Assembly (NCBI RefSeq): GCF_007858185.1
Contig: NZ_VFES01000016.1
Coordinates: 62,001 to 126,000, forward strand
Origin: Pseudomonas grimontii
GTDB taxonomy: Bacteria > Pseudomonadota > Gammaproteobacteria > Pseudomonadales > Pseudomonadaceae
Direction: 5' to 3'
Length of the DNA: 64,000 nt
Shown here: piece by piece, positions 16,452 to 24,800 of the stretch
Layout of the letters: each line of letters begins with the position of its first letter
Position numbering within the stretch: the first letter of the stretch is position 1
Made by a program: the position numbers and the translations under genes
Notes under the pieces: model-generated
What the model saw: the letters and a program-made list of their open reading frames with translations, nothing else
Database searches by the model: none
What the model was told of the DNA's origin: nothing

Positions 16452-16880
16452 TCAGTTCTGGGTAGGCGTCATGCAGGCGGCATTCAACATGCCGACGCTG
16501 ATGGCCACGGCGGCCACGTAGATGCCCGCTGCGAGCTCGCCTCTCTTGATGCGCTCGGAAGTGCCTTTGAGCACGAGGCTGGTCAGCAGAAACGCCAACA
16601 GTTGGACGACGGCTGCGATCACCGCCCAGACGACGAAGTCGAGGATGCTGATCGAGTAGGCAATCACGTTGCTGGCCGGAATGGCGAAACCGACGATGGC
16701 GCCGCCCAGGGCGACGGCCGCGGAAACGTTGCCCGCCCGGATCAGCTCGAACTCCTTGTGCGGGGTGACGCGGGTGTAGATGAACTGGAACAGTGCGAAC
16801 AGCACCGCCGCCCCCAGAATGTAGGTGACAAAACCGACAACGGCGGCTTTGTTCAGGGAGATGGAGAGAGCTTCTAGCAT
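16452..16880 (-). CDS. yjfL: DUF350 inner-membrane protein (YjfL family)
   Basis: 142 residues, four predicted membrane helices (about residues 13-36, 50-73, 80-103 and 117-137) and no large loops. The family (UPF0719/DUF350) has conserved small residues in the helices (SAAVALGGAIVGFAIPAS). Function unknown; it accompanies YjfK and YjfM in E. coli and here. ATG 16880 lies 15 bp after the yjfK stop. Confidence 0.88.
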   Translation of the reverse strand: MLEALSISLNKAAVVGFVTYILGAAVLFALFQFIYTRVTPHKEFELIRAGNVSAAVALGGAIVGFAIPASNVIAYSISILDFVVWAVIAAVVQLLAFLLTSLVLKGTSERIKRGELAAGIYVAAVAISVGMLNAACMTPTQN

Positions 16881-16895
16881 GGACTTCTTCCTTTT

Positions 16896-17570
16896 TTAGA
16901 GCGCATTCAAGTCGGTTGTGTACAGCGAAATGCCCAGCGACGTGCTCAGGCTGACGGTGCCTTCAGCGTCTTCTTCGACAGAGAACAGCAGAAACTCGCG
17001 TCGATCGGTCAGGCCTGTGTCACGGGCATATAGCATCGAACGGTGCTCGACGCTGTAGGAGTGCTCGGGGTTTATCACGTGCTCGCTCATGGCCACCAAT
17101 TCTGTCTGGCCATCCTCGCTGCCCCATACGCGCGCGTATTCGACGCCGTTGTGGGTGTAGGTCGGCAACCCGATCAGGCTCTGCGGCCCCGCCAGCCGGC
17201 GCAGTTCAGCTTCGCTGCTGAGGGTGACGTAACTCAGGTAGTTGAACAGGATCACAGACTCGACCTGCCCGGCGATGTCGCCCGTGGTGTGCACCTGCAA
17301 CCAGTAATCTTCGTCGTTCATGTAGTAGCGCGACAGCCAGGTCGACTGCCCGAGGTCAACGGTGCCGTTACTCCAGATCTCCTGGGAGCCGGGGATAACC
17401 ACCGTGGTTTTCCCGTCGAGCAACAACTTCAGGGTCGTGTCGAATATCACGCCTTTGCCCGGAGCCAGGCCCAGCGGCCCGGTGGTCGGCAGGGGTTCGG
17501 CGGCGGCGCCTTTTGAGTGTGTATTCGCTTGCGGGGCCTCAAGCCCCATCAACTGTTTAAACCATCCCAT
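16896..17570 (-). CDS. yjfK: DUF2491 protein (YjfK family)
   Basis: 224 residues from ATG 17570 behind AGGAAATCTCCA; the 32-codon upstream extension runs inside the channel gene and is arginine/proline rich, so it is not used. A short N-terminal amphipathic stretch (MGWFKQLMGLE) is followed by the DUF2491 body (LAPGKGVIFD, TGDIAGQVESVILFNYLSYV, YSVEHRSMLYARDTG). Cytoplasmic by appearance; function unknown. It overlaps the end of the channel gene by 14 bp. Confidence 0.87.
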   Translation of the reverse strand: MGWFKQLMGLEAPQANTHSKGAAAEPLPTTGPLGLAPGKGVIFDTTLKLLLDGKTTVVIPGSQEIWSNGTVDLGQSTWLSRYYMNDEDYWLQVHTTGDIAGQVESVILFNYLSYVTLSSEAELRRLAGPQSLIGLPTYTHNGVEYARVWGSEDGQTELVAMSEHVINPEHSYSVEHRSMLYARDTGLTDRREFLLFSVEEDAEGTVSLSTSLGISLYTTDLNAL

Positions 17571-18591
17571 TGGAGATTTCCTTGAGGCGGGTGGAGGCGA
17601 TGTAGAAGAGTTCGCCGCCTTCAACGCGCGTGGCGCTGGGCGGGTTGATCGACGGTTGCGATGCACCCTTGGCGCGATAGCCGATGAGGGTGGCGTTGTG
17701 GCGCTCTTTCATTTGGGTGTACAGATCGCCGAACGTAGCTTCAAACGCCTCGGGCAATCTCATCAGGTATTGGGTGGCACCCTGCCCCACGCACAGCAGC
17801 TCATTAATGACCACCGACGAGCCCGGATCCTGCGAGGCGCGCACCAACATCTCGATGGCCATGCTTGACGTGCATTCCAGGCTGGGGGCGTAGGAGCTGG
17901 CCAGTGCGGCAATTTCACTTTCATTGAAGTGGGCGACTACATGCCCGACAGGGCTCAGTTGATTCACTGCCAGCACGGTGGCCAGCGTCAGATCATCAGA
18001 CGGGGTTCGCACCAGCACACGCTCGGCACCGGGCACACCGGCACGTAGCAATAGCGCTGTGGAGGACAGGCTTTCACCACGGATGAACGCCGCTTTGCCC
18101 GGCATCGGGTTTTCGTCGAGGGTGCAATCGCAGATGACGATCAGGTTGTCGTTCGAGGTTTCGTCTTGAAGCAACAACTCGATGACCCGCTCACTGGGCG
18201 CGCCCTCCCAGCCAATGAGCACGGTATGGCCGATTTTGCCGGTGAAATCGCCTTTGCCCTTCATGCCTTTTCTCCATGCATCGATGACAGTGCTGGTGGT
18301 TTTGCCGATGGCTGCCGTCAGCAGCGCAATGCCCCCGAGCATGACCCAGGTTGCCACGAATACGCGCCCCGCCGAGGTCTGTGGCGCAAGATCGCCATAA
18401 CCGACGGTCAGCGTGGTGGTGAGATAGAAGTAAACAAACGTGGCGGGGGCGGTGAGGTGTTGTTCGCCCAGGTACACCAGGCCCAGATAAGCCGTGCTCA
18501 GGTGTACACCCAAGGCAACGACCAGGCCTGCCCAGCCGAAACGGTGAAAGAGGGAGGAGGCGTACATGCGCAGCAAAAGAAAAATCGACAT
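17557..18591 (-). CDS. potassium channel with RCK/TrkA-N domain
   Basis: 344 residues from ATG 18591 (GGGACGGA upstream). Two membrane segments flank a pore loop with the K+ filter TVGYGD (near residue 62). A cytoplasmic RCK-type Rossmann domain follows (HTVLIGWEGAPSERVIELLL, LIVICDC), and the C-terminal part (YKxKG-like IGYRAKG, LFYIASTRLKEI) resembles a ligand-sensing TrkA-C region. Presumably a nucleotide- or ion-gated K+ channel. The E. coli yjf operon lacks it, so here the PspA-linked operon is expanded. Confidence 0.88.
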   Translation of the reverse strand: MSIFLLLRMYASSLFHRFGWAGLVVALGVHLSTAYLGLVYLGEQHLTAPATFVYFYLTTTLTVGYGDLAPQTSAGRVFVATWVMLGGIALLTAAIGKTTSTVIDAWRKGMKGKGDFTGKIGHTVLIGWEGAPSERVIELLLQDETSNDNLIVICDCTLDENPMPGKAAFIRGESLSSTALLLRAGVPGAERVLVRTPSDDLTLATVLAVNQLSPVGHVVAHFNESEIAALASSYAPSLECTSSMAIEMLVRASQDPGSSVVINELLCVGQGATQYLMRLPEAFEATFGDLYTQMKERHNATLIGYRAKGASQPSINPPSATRVEGGELFYIASTRLKEISNGMV

Positions 18592-18663
18592 TCCGTCCCT
18601 GACTCCCTGGGTGCTTGATTCCCGATGACGCCACCGCATCGACGTCCGGCTGCTCAAGTGCGT

Positions 18664-19224
18664 TCAGCCGGCATTAAACCTGCTGCGTGGCTTGGAGAGA
18701 AGTACCTTGGCTGCAATAAATCCGGCGAATGCACCAAACAGATGCCCCTCGAAGGAAACACCCTGGCGAGGCAGGAAGCCAAGGATCAGGCCGCCATACA
18801 GTACCGCCACGACACCGGCCGTTATCAAGTTGCTCCAGCTCCGGTGGAACCAGGCGCGAGACAACAGGTAGGCCCATAACCCGAAGACCCAGCCGCTGGC
18901 CCCCACGTGTATGCCCGCAAATCCGAACAGCCAGACCAGCGAACCGCCCAGCAGGATAATGATCGCGCTGACGCTAACGAAGCGATTAAGCCCTTCGATA
19001 ATCACCAGGGTGCCCAGGATCAAAAAGGCAACCAGGTTCGCGCTCAGGTGGGCGAACGACCCGTGCAAAAACGGTGAGGAGAGGATGCCGGGCAGCCCCT
19101 GCAGCGTTCTCGGGATCAGGCCGAACGCCATGAGGCTGTAACCGGTCGCCACATTAAGCAGTTGCAGCGCGACCATAAACAGAGCCAAGCCTGCGATTAT
19201 CTTGAAACCCTTCAGGGCATCCAT
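18664..19224 (-). CDS. rhomboid-family intramembrane serine protease
   Basis: 186 residues, six hydrophobic helices. The nucleophile serine lies in HVGASGWVFGLWAYLL (GASG motif) and the partner histidine in SFEGHLFGAFAGFIAAK; FLHGSFAHLSANLVAF is the usual first helix-4 region. It would cut transmembrane helices in the inner membrane. Its place between the K+ channel and the PspA-like protein suggests a membrane-stress or membrane-turnover role; the substrate is unknown. Confidence 0.88.
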   Translation of the reverse strand: MDALKGFKIIAGLALFMVALQLLNVATGYSLMAFGLIPRTLQGLPGILSSPFLHGSFAHLSANLVAFLILGTLVIIEGLNRFVSVSAIIILLGGSLVWLFGFAGIHVGASGWVFGLWAYLLSRAWFHRSWSNLITAGVVAVLYGGLILGFLPRQGVSFEGHLFGAFAGFIAAKVLLSKPRSRFNAG

Positions 19225-19280
19225 CCTGACCTCGACGTAAAAAAGAAGGGCAGGTACTGCCCTTCCTGCGGCGACGTTGC

Positions 19281-19979
19281 TTACTCGGCCGACTTTTGCT
19301 TCAGACGCTCCAGAATTGCATTGGCGCTGCCTTCGTTCGGCGTGATGCCGGCGTCGCGCAGCTTGCGTTCCAGGTCGGTCCCCGTGGACGCCTCAACCAG
19401 CTCATCCTGGGCTTGCAGTTCGGCGGCGCGTTGCTGCTGCTTGGCCTGCAAACGATTCAGCGTACCGACGGCGGTTTCCAGCTTGCCGTTGGCACCGCCG
19501 CTGGCGATGGAAGCGCTGACCTGGGCCTTCTGTACGCTATCGCGCGCCTTGGCCATATCCACTTGCTGGCGCAGGCTTTTGATCCGGCTTTCGGCCTTGG
19601 TGATGTCCTTGCGCATGCTGTCCGCATAGCCACCGAACTCGGTGGCCTGCTTATGCTCGACCTCCCGCTCGTTGGTCAGGCTCGAAATGGCTTCGGCCAC
19701 TTCCAGGGCGAGGTCTTCACGATTGGCCTGCAGGGCAGCCACGGCCTTGGACTCCAGGTCCTTGATCTTGGCGTCGTACTCATTGACGCGATCAGTCGCC
19801 AATTTGTGCTTGGCCATGATGCTGACCAACTCACGCTTGGCGTTGGCCAGCGCAGTGTCGGCATCGCGGATTTCCTGATCGAGGATGCGCAGGGCCTGTT
19901 GGTCGACGATCGATTCGCCGACTTCGTTGGCACCGCCACGCAGCGCGGTGAACAATTTACTCCAGATGGACTGAGTCAT
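19281..19979 (-). CDS. yjfJ: PspA/IM30-family protein (YjfJ type)
   Basis: 232 residues, almost wholly alpha-helical coiled coil: SIWSKLFTALRGGANEVGESIVDQQALRILDQEIRDA is the typical PspA helix 0-1 region. PspA/IM30 proteins form ESCRT-III-like assemblies that stabilise damaged inner membrane. No pspF or pspBC is nearby; YjfJ-type paralogues travel with the DUF genes around them. It is the second gene of the operon, 17 bp after yjfI. Confidence 0.92.
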   Translation of the reverse strand: MTQSIWSKLFTALRGGANEVGESIVDQQALRILDQEIRDADTALANAKRELVSIMAKHKLATDRVNEYDAKIKDLESKAVAALQANREDLALEVAEAISSLTNEREVEHKQATEFGGYADSMRKDITKAESRIKSLRQQVDMAKARDSVQKAQVSASIASGGANGKLETAVGTLNRLQAKQQQRAAELQAQDELVEASTGTDLERKLRDAGITPNEGSANAILERLKQKSAE

Positions 19980-19996
19980 TGGATACTCCCGAATAC

Positions 19997-20686
19997 TTAA
20001 TTGAAGAAACGTTCGAAGGCTTCGCTGGCGCGCTGCACGTTGTCGACCAGGGTTTTCACCTCGGTCACGATATTGGTCAGGCTGGAGTCGGAGCTCAACG
20101 CGCCGAACATGTTGTAGACAACTTGCCCGTTAGGCATGGACTCGATACCGATGGAGGACAGCGGGAACATTTCCCGGCTGCGCAACACCGCGTCATTGAA
20201 TTTAGCGACATCGTTGATGGACTCGACATCGACTAGAACAGTGTCAACGATGATCTGCTCGCCCACCACCGCGATGTAAATCGGCAAGCCACCGAAGTCG
20301 TTCATTTCCAGCTTGATGCTGGACTCGGAGCCTTGGACGAGAGAAAGCGTAATGTCCTTGGACACCACGTCGTCCAGGGCCTGAAGAGCGGTGAAGAGAC
20401 GATCGATATTCCAGTTGTTACCTGCGCTCATGAAATTCTCCGACATGAATGAGCCAGCCAGAATCGGCTGGCGAAGCTGTTTCTCCATCTGCTTGAGCAG
20501 GCTTCGATTTTCGGGAAGCACCCAAGTCTCGTGTTTCACGTAGCCGGCGGCCGCCAGGCCTGCACGCATCTGCTTCATATAGAAGCTCGATGGCTTTTTG
20601 GCGGACGGCTTCAAGCGCTCTCCCTTGAGGCTTGCTGAATCGGTATCGGGCCCTTTAGGTGGACTCGATGGAGAGCTGCTTTCCAT
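19997..20686 (-). CDS. yjfI: DUF2170 protein (YjfI type) with N-terminal DNA-binding-like extension
   Basis: 229 residues from ATG 20686 (GAGG upstream). Residues about 90-229 are the DUF2170 domain, the full size of E. coli YjfI. Residues 1-85 are an extension: a polar tail, then FYMKQMRAGLAAAGYVKHET and WVLPENRSLLKQMEKQLRQP, which resemble MazE-like/DUF3018 ribbon-helix-helix proteins (a helix, a strand, a helix). An internal ATG at 20431 with GGAG 6 nt upstream would yield DUF2170 alone (144 residues), so two products are possible. As the first gene behind a promoter flanked by palindromes it is a candidate autoregulator; that is inference. Confidence 0.82.
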   Translation of the reverse strand: MESSSPSSPPKGPDTDSASLKGERLKPSAKKPSSFYMKQMRAGLAAAGYVKHETWVLPENRSLLKQMEKQLRQPILAGSFMSENFMSAGNNWNIDRLFTALQALDDVVSKDITLSLVQGSESSIKLEMNDFGGLPIYIAVVGEQIIVDTVLVDVESINDVAKFNDAVLRSREMFPLSSIGIESMPNGQVVYNMFGALSSDSSLTNIVTEVKTLVDNVQRASEAFERFFN

Positions 20687-20709
20687 GGTACTGACCTCGC
20701 TGTGAAAAA

Positions 20710-20767
20710 CTCACGCGTGAGAAAATCTACAGGCATTTTTTGCCACACTCAATAGCTCACGCGTGAG
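20710..20767 (-). promoter_or_regulatory. yjfI operon promoter flanked by two CTCACGCGTGAG palindromes
   Basis: On the minus strand TTGAGT (20752-20747), 17 bp, TAGATT (20729-20724) form a sigma-70-type promoter. The perfect palindrome CTCACGCGTGAG occurs at 20756-20767, three bases upstream of the -35, and again at 20710-20721, across the expected start. Centres are 46 bp apart. Occupancy of both sites would block the promoter or loop it. Confidence 0.75.
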
Positions 20768-20947
20768 ATTTTTTGACTTACTTTCCCGACCACGAAAAGG
20801 ATCGGTCCTACTGAAAAATCCCGGATTGTCGCCTTTGAGTTGACGGTATTACCCATTCCAGCCGATTTATCCCCCATCACCCACCCATTAATCTGTGCCC
20901 ATGTTGAACGCAACGCCCAACCAACCTAAACAAAAAAGGATTCAACC

Positions 20948-21580
20948 ATGAGCACTCCAACCTACAACCGCTTGAACAAAGACGACGCCGTAGTTCTGCT
21001 GGTCGACCACCAGACCGGTCTGATTTCCCTGGTCCAGGACTTCTCACCCAACGAGTTCAAGAACAACGTGCTGGCCCTGGCTGACCTGGCGAAGTTCTTC
21101 AACCTGCCGACCATCCTCACCACCAGCTTCGAACAAGGCCCCAACGGCCCGCTGGTGCCGGAGTTGAAAGAGATGTTCCCGGACGCGCCATACATCGCCC
21201 GCCCCGGCCAGATCAATGCCTGGGACAACGAAGACTTCGTCAAGGCGATCAAGGCCACCGGCCGCAAGCAGATCATCATTGCCGGTGTGGTCACGGATGT
21301 GTGCGTAGCGTTCCCGACCTTGTCGGCGCTGGCGGAAGGGTTTGAGGTGTTTGTGGTGACCGATGCCTCCGGCACGTTCAACACAACCGTGCAGCAGGCA
21401 GCGTGGAGCCGGATGACCCAGGCCGGTGCACAGTTGATGAACTGGTTCTCGGTGGCGTGTGAGCTGCACCGCGACTGGCGCAACGACATCGAAGGCCTGG
21501 GCAATCTGTTGTCCCAGCGCATTCCCAACTATCGCAACTTGATGAATGGGTATGCGGCGCTGACGGCTCACCAGAAGTAA
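20948..21580 (+). CDS. ycaC: isochorismatase-fold hydrolase, YcaC type
   Basis: 210 residues, the usual YcaC length. Cysteine hydrolase fold with the catalytic Asp in VVLLVDHQTGLISLV (about residue 19) and catalytic Cys in IAGVVTDVCVAFPTLSA (about 118). The conserved non-prolyl cis peptide sits in the same VTD segment. YcaC is an octameric enzyme of unknown substrate that responds to envelope and osmotic stress in Pseudomonas. ATG 20948 behind AAAGGATTCAACC. It is divergent from the yjf operon and ends in its own terminator. Confidence 0.9.
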   Translation: MSTPTYNRLNKDDAVVLLVDHQTGLISLVQDFSPNEFKNNVLALADLAKFFNLPTILTTSFEQGPNGPLVPELKEMFPDAPYIARPGQINAWDNEDFVKAIKATGRKQIIIAGVVTDVCVAFPTLSALAEGFEVFVVTDASGTFNTTVQQAAWSRMTQAGAQLMNWFSVACELHRDWRNDIEGLGNLLSQRIPNYRNLMNGYAALTAHQK

Positions 21581-21599
21581 GTCAGCCGAGATTGGCGAT

Positions 21600-21625
21600 A
21601 AGCCTGCCCTGAAAAGCAGGCTTTC
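21600..21625 (+). terminator. hairpin after ycaC
   Basis: AGCCTGC (21601-21607), loop CCTGAAAA, GCAGGCT (21616-21622), then TTCG. Short T tract, so moderate confidence. Confidence 0.6.
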
Positions 21626-21831
21626 GTCATTCAACCGAGCTTCCAACTTAAAGAACCACAGCGCACTGCTCTTCAATCAGCATGATCGCCCTTTGAAGTA
21701 GCCCTCAACTGTGATTGGGGGCTGACTATTACGCGACCTTCGTCAGCCCTTTCTGATTTTCCCCGCCGTTCATCCAGCCGCTTTTTGCTGCGGCAGACTC
21801 CGACGCCTTGCCCTCTGCCGAGACGTCACGG

Positions 21832-24800
21832 ATGACCCACGCTTCCCACATTGCCTCTATCGAACATGAGCTGGATGGCTTTCATCAGAGCCTGGTGACC
21901 TATCGCCAGCAGATGGGCGCCTGGTATTCGCGGGCGCTGGATTCGGTGAGCCACGCGGCGGATATGCCGTCGTTGCTGGGAATGGATCGGGTGTTGCGCG
22001 TGGGGGATTCGCAGCGCTCTGTGAGCCTTTCCGATGCGGATTTTTCGACCGTCGCCCAGTGCCCCTCGGGCGGCGAACTGAAGATCGAGAGTCAATTCGA
22101 GTCGGTGTATGACGTGCCGATTGGCGACATCTCGGTGGAGGTGATCGGGCTGGATGACGGCAGTTCCACGCGGGTCATGCTGGATGAGCATGGCAAGGGC
22201 TCACACCACTGCGCCGCTGGCGGGCGCTATCAGGTGCGGGTACAGGGCGGTGTTTCCGAGGAGCAGGTGGATGCGCTCTTCGCCTCCTACGCCGGGCTGA
22301 CGGCGGACCTGGAGCGGTGGCTTCGCGAACAGTGGCAAGGCTTCAAGCCGCATTGGCAGCAATCCACGGCCAGTGCGATCGGCAGCGGGATATTGGCTGG
22401 CAGTTGGGCGGCGATTCGCGATGTGTGGGACAGCATCAAGCTGGTGCAGGCGATTCTTGAAGACCCGTTGAAGTACGTCGCACAGCTGGGGGCTGAAGCG
22501 GCCAAGCTGGCGCAAATCGCCACCGATGCGCCCAAGGTCATGGAACAGGCGATGTTACTCGCCAGTGATGAAGCGGCGCTGTTCCTGCTGGTGCGCACGG
22601 CGATGATCTGGTTGGACGCATTGCCGCCCAGTGCGATTGCGCAGGTGGCTGCTGGGCTTGTGGTGTCGTTGCTGATTGACCTGGTGATTGGTGCGGTGCT
22701 GACCATCGCATTGCCGGCGGCGGCTGTGGCGTATTTGAGCCTGCGCCTGGCCAGGTATGGCGCGCAGATTGTTAAGGCGGCTGTAGGTTTTGTTCAGAGC
22801 GTGCTGGCGATTCTGACGAAATTCATGCAGGCGGTGGATCGCTACAAGGCGGTGGCGGTTCGCGGCGTGGTCGGTGGGGTGAAGCAAGGCACGCTGCAGA
22901 TGCGCTGGCGGGCGCGGCAGAACGCGGTGCTGAAGCAAAAAGAGCCTGTGGATGATGTGCCTGCTGTATCGACGAATCCGAAGGGCGATGCGGCGGCGGC
23001 TTCGGACAAGACGGTAACCAACGGCTGCCCCGTGTCGATGGTTACCGGGGAGGAGTTGCTCACTCTCACCGATGGCACGTTGGACGGAATTTTGCCGTTT
23101 GAGTGGACCCGGTTGTACCGCACCAGTGCGGTGGAAGTGGATGGCGGGTTGGGGTTTGGTTGGAGTCACTCGCTGGCGCATCGGCTTGATGTGTCGGGCG
23201 ATTCGGTGGTGTGGACGGACCATGAGAATCGCATTACTTCATTTCCGATGCCGACTGTTGCTCGACCTGCAATCACCAATAGTTTGGCCGAAGCGGCGAT
23301 CTATTTGGGTTCTTTGCCGGACGAGTTGGTGTTGGCCCAGGCGTCTCGGTTTTATCACTTTCGCGACGGTGTGTTGGTCTCGATCAGTGATGCGTATGAC
23401 AACCGGTTGCGGATTTCTCGGGATTTTCTGGGGCGCATTGAGCGGCTGGATAACGGGGCGGGTTGTGCGCTGTTCCTGCGCTATGCGTCGGGCCGCATTG
23501 TGGCAGTGGACTACCAGGTGCAGCGGGCCAAGGGACGTGAACCCTACGTTTGGGTCACGGAGCAGAACGTCGTTTCCTACGCCTATGACGACGCTGGCCG
23601 GCTGGTCTCGGCGACCAATGCGATAGGCGAAAGCGAGGTTTATCGCTACGACGATCAGCACGTGATTCTTGAGCGTGGGCTGGCCGGTGGGGCGAGTTTC
23701 TTTTGGGAATGGGAACGGGCTGGCAAGGCCGCGCGGTGTGTGCGGCATTGGGCCAGTTTTTCCCAGATGGATACGCGGTATGCCTGGGGGGACGACGGCC
23801 GTGTCACGGTGCATAACGCCGATGGCAGCCAGGAAGTGTATGTCCATGACGACCGGGCGCGACTGGTGCAGCGGATTGATCCGGACGGTGCTTCGCATTT
23901 CAAATCCTATGACGACAAGGGTCGGCTGACGGTCGAGCAGGATCCTCTGGGGGCGGTGACGGCGTATCAGTACGACGACGCCGGACGGTTGGTGGCGTTG
24001 TTTCCGGGGGATGATGAGCCCACGTCCTACGAGCATGACAACGGGTTCGTACGGGTTGTGCGCCGTGGTGAGGCGGTCTGGAAGTACGAGCGCAATGACC
24101 AGGGCGATGTCATTCGTAAGACCGATCCCGATGGTCATGTTACGGATTACAGCTACGACAAATACGGGCAACTGGTTGGGGTTTGGTACCCGGATCACAG
24201 TTGCCAGCGGCTGGTGTGGAATGAGCGCGGACAGTTGCTTGAAGAGCAACTGCCGAATGGCGGGATCAAGCGCTATCGCTATGACGATCTTGGCCGGCAG
24301 GTGGCGCGCGAGGATGAGCAGGGCGCGCTGACCCAGTGTCAGTGGGACAGCGTGGGTCGCTTGGTTCGTGTGGTGCTGCCGGGTGGAGCGTGTCGAGAAT
24401 ACAGCTACAACCCCTACGGAAAAATCACCGCCGAACGCGACGAACTGGGCCACGTCACCCGCTACGAATACGCCGACGGGTTGCACCTGATCAGCCGCCG
24501 TATCAACGCCGACGGTAGCCAGGTCAAGTACCGCTATGACAACGTGCGGTTATTGCTGACCGAAATCGAAAACGAGGTCGGCGAGACCTACCGACTTGAT
24601 TACCACCCCAATGGCCTGATCCAGCAGGAAACCAGGTTTGACGGGCAGCGTACGGCCTACGTCTACGACCTCAACGGCAACCTGCAGGAAAAGACCGAGT
24701 ACGGTGACGATGGCAGTCAGCTCGTTACCCGTTACGAACGAGACCACGCCGGACGCCTCGTCAGAAAAACCCTGCCCGACGGCAGTCTTGTTGAATATGC

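Noticed and set aside
15540..16877. 445-codon plus-strand frame
   Set aside because: Spans three recognisable minus-strand genes (yjfC, yjfM, yjfL); composition typical of a shadow.
20730..20746. sigma-54-like TGGCAAAAAATGCC before yjfI
   Set aside because: The GG and GC doublets are 8 nt apart instead of 10; a sigma-70 pair with 17-bp spacing fits better.
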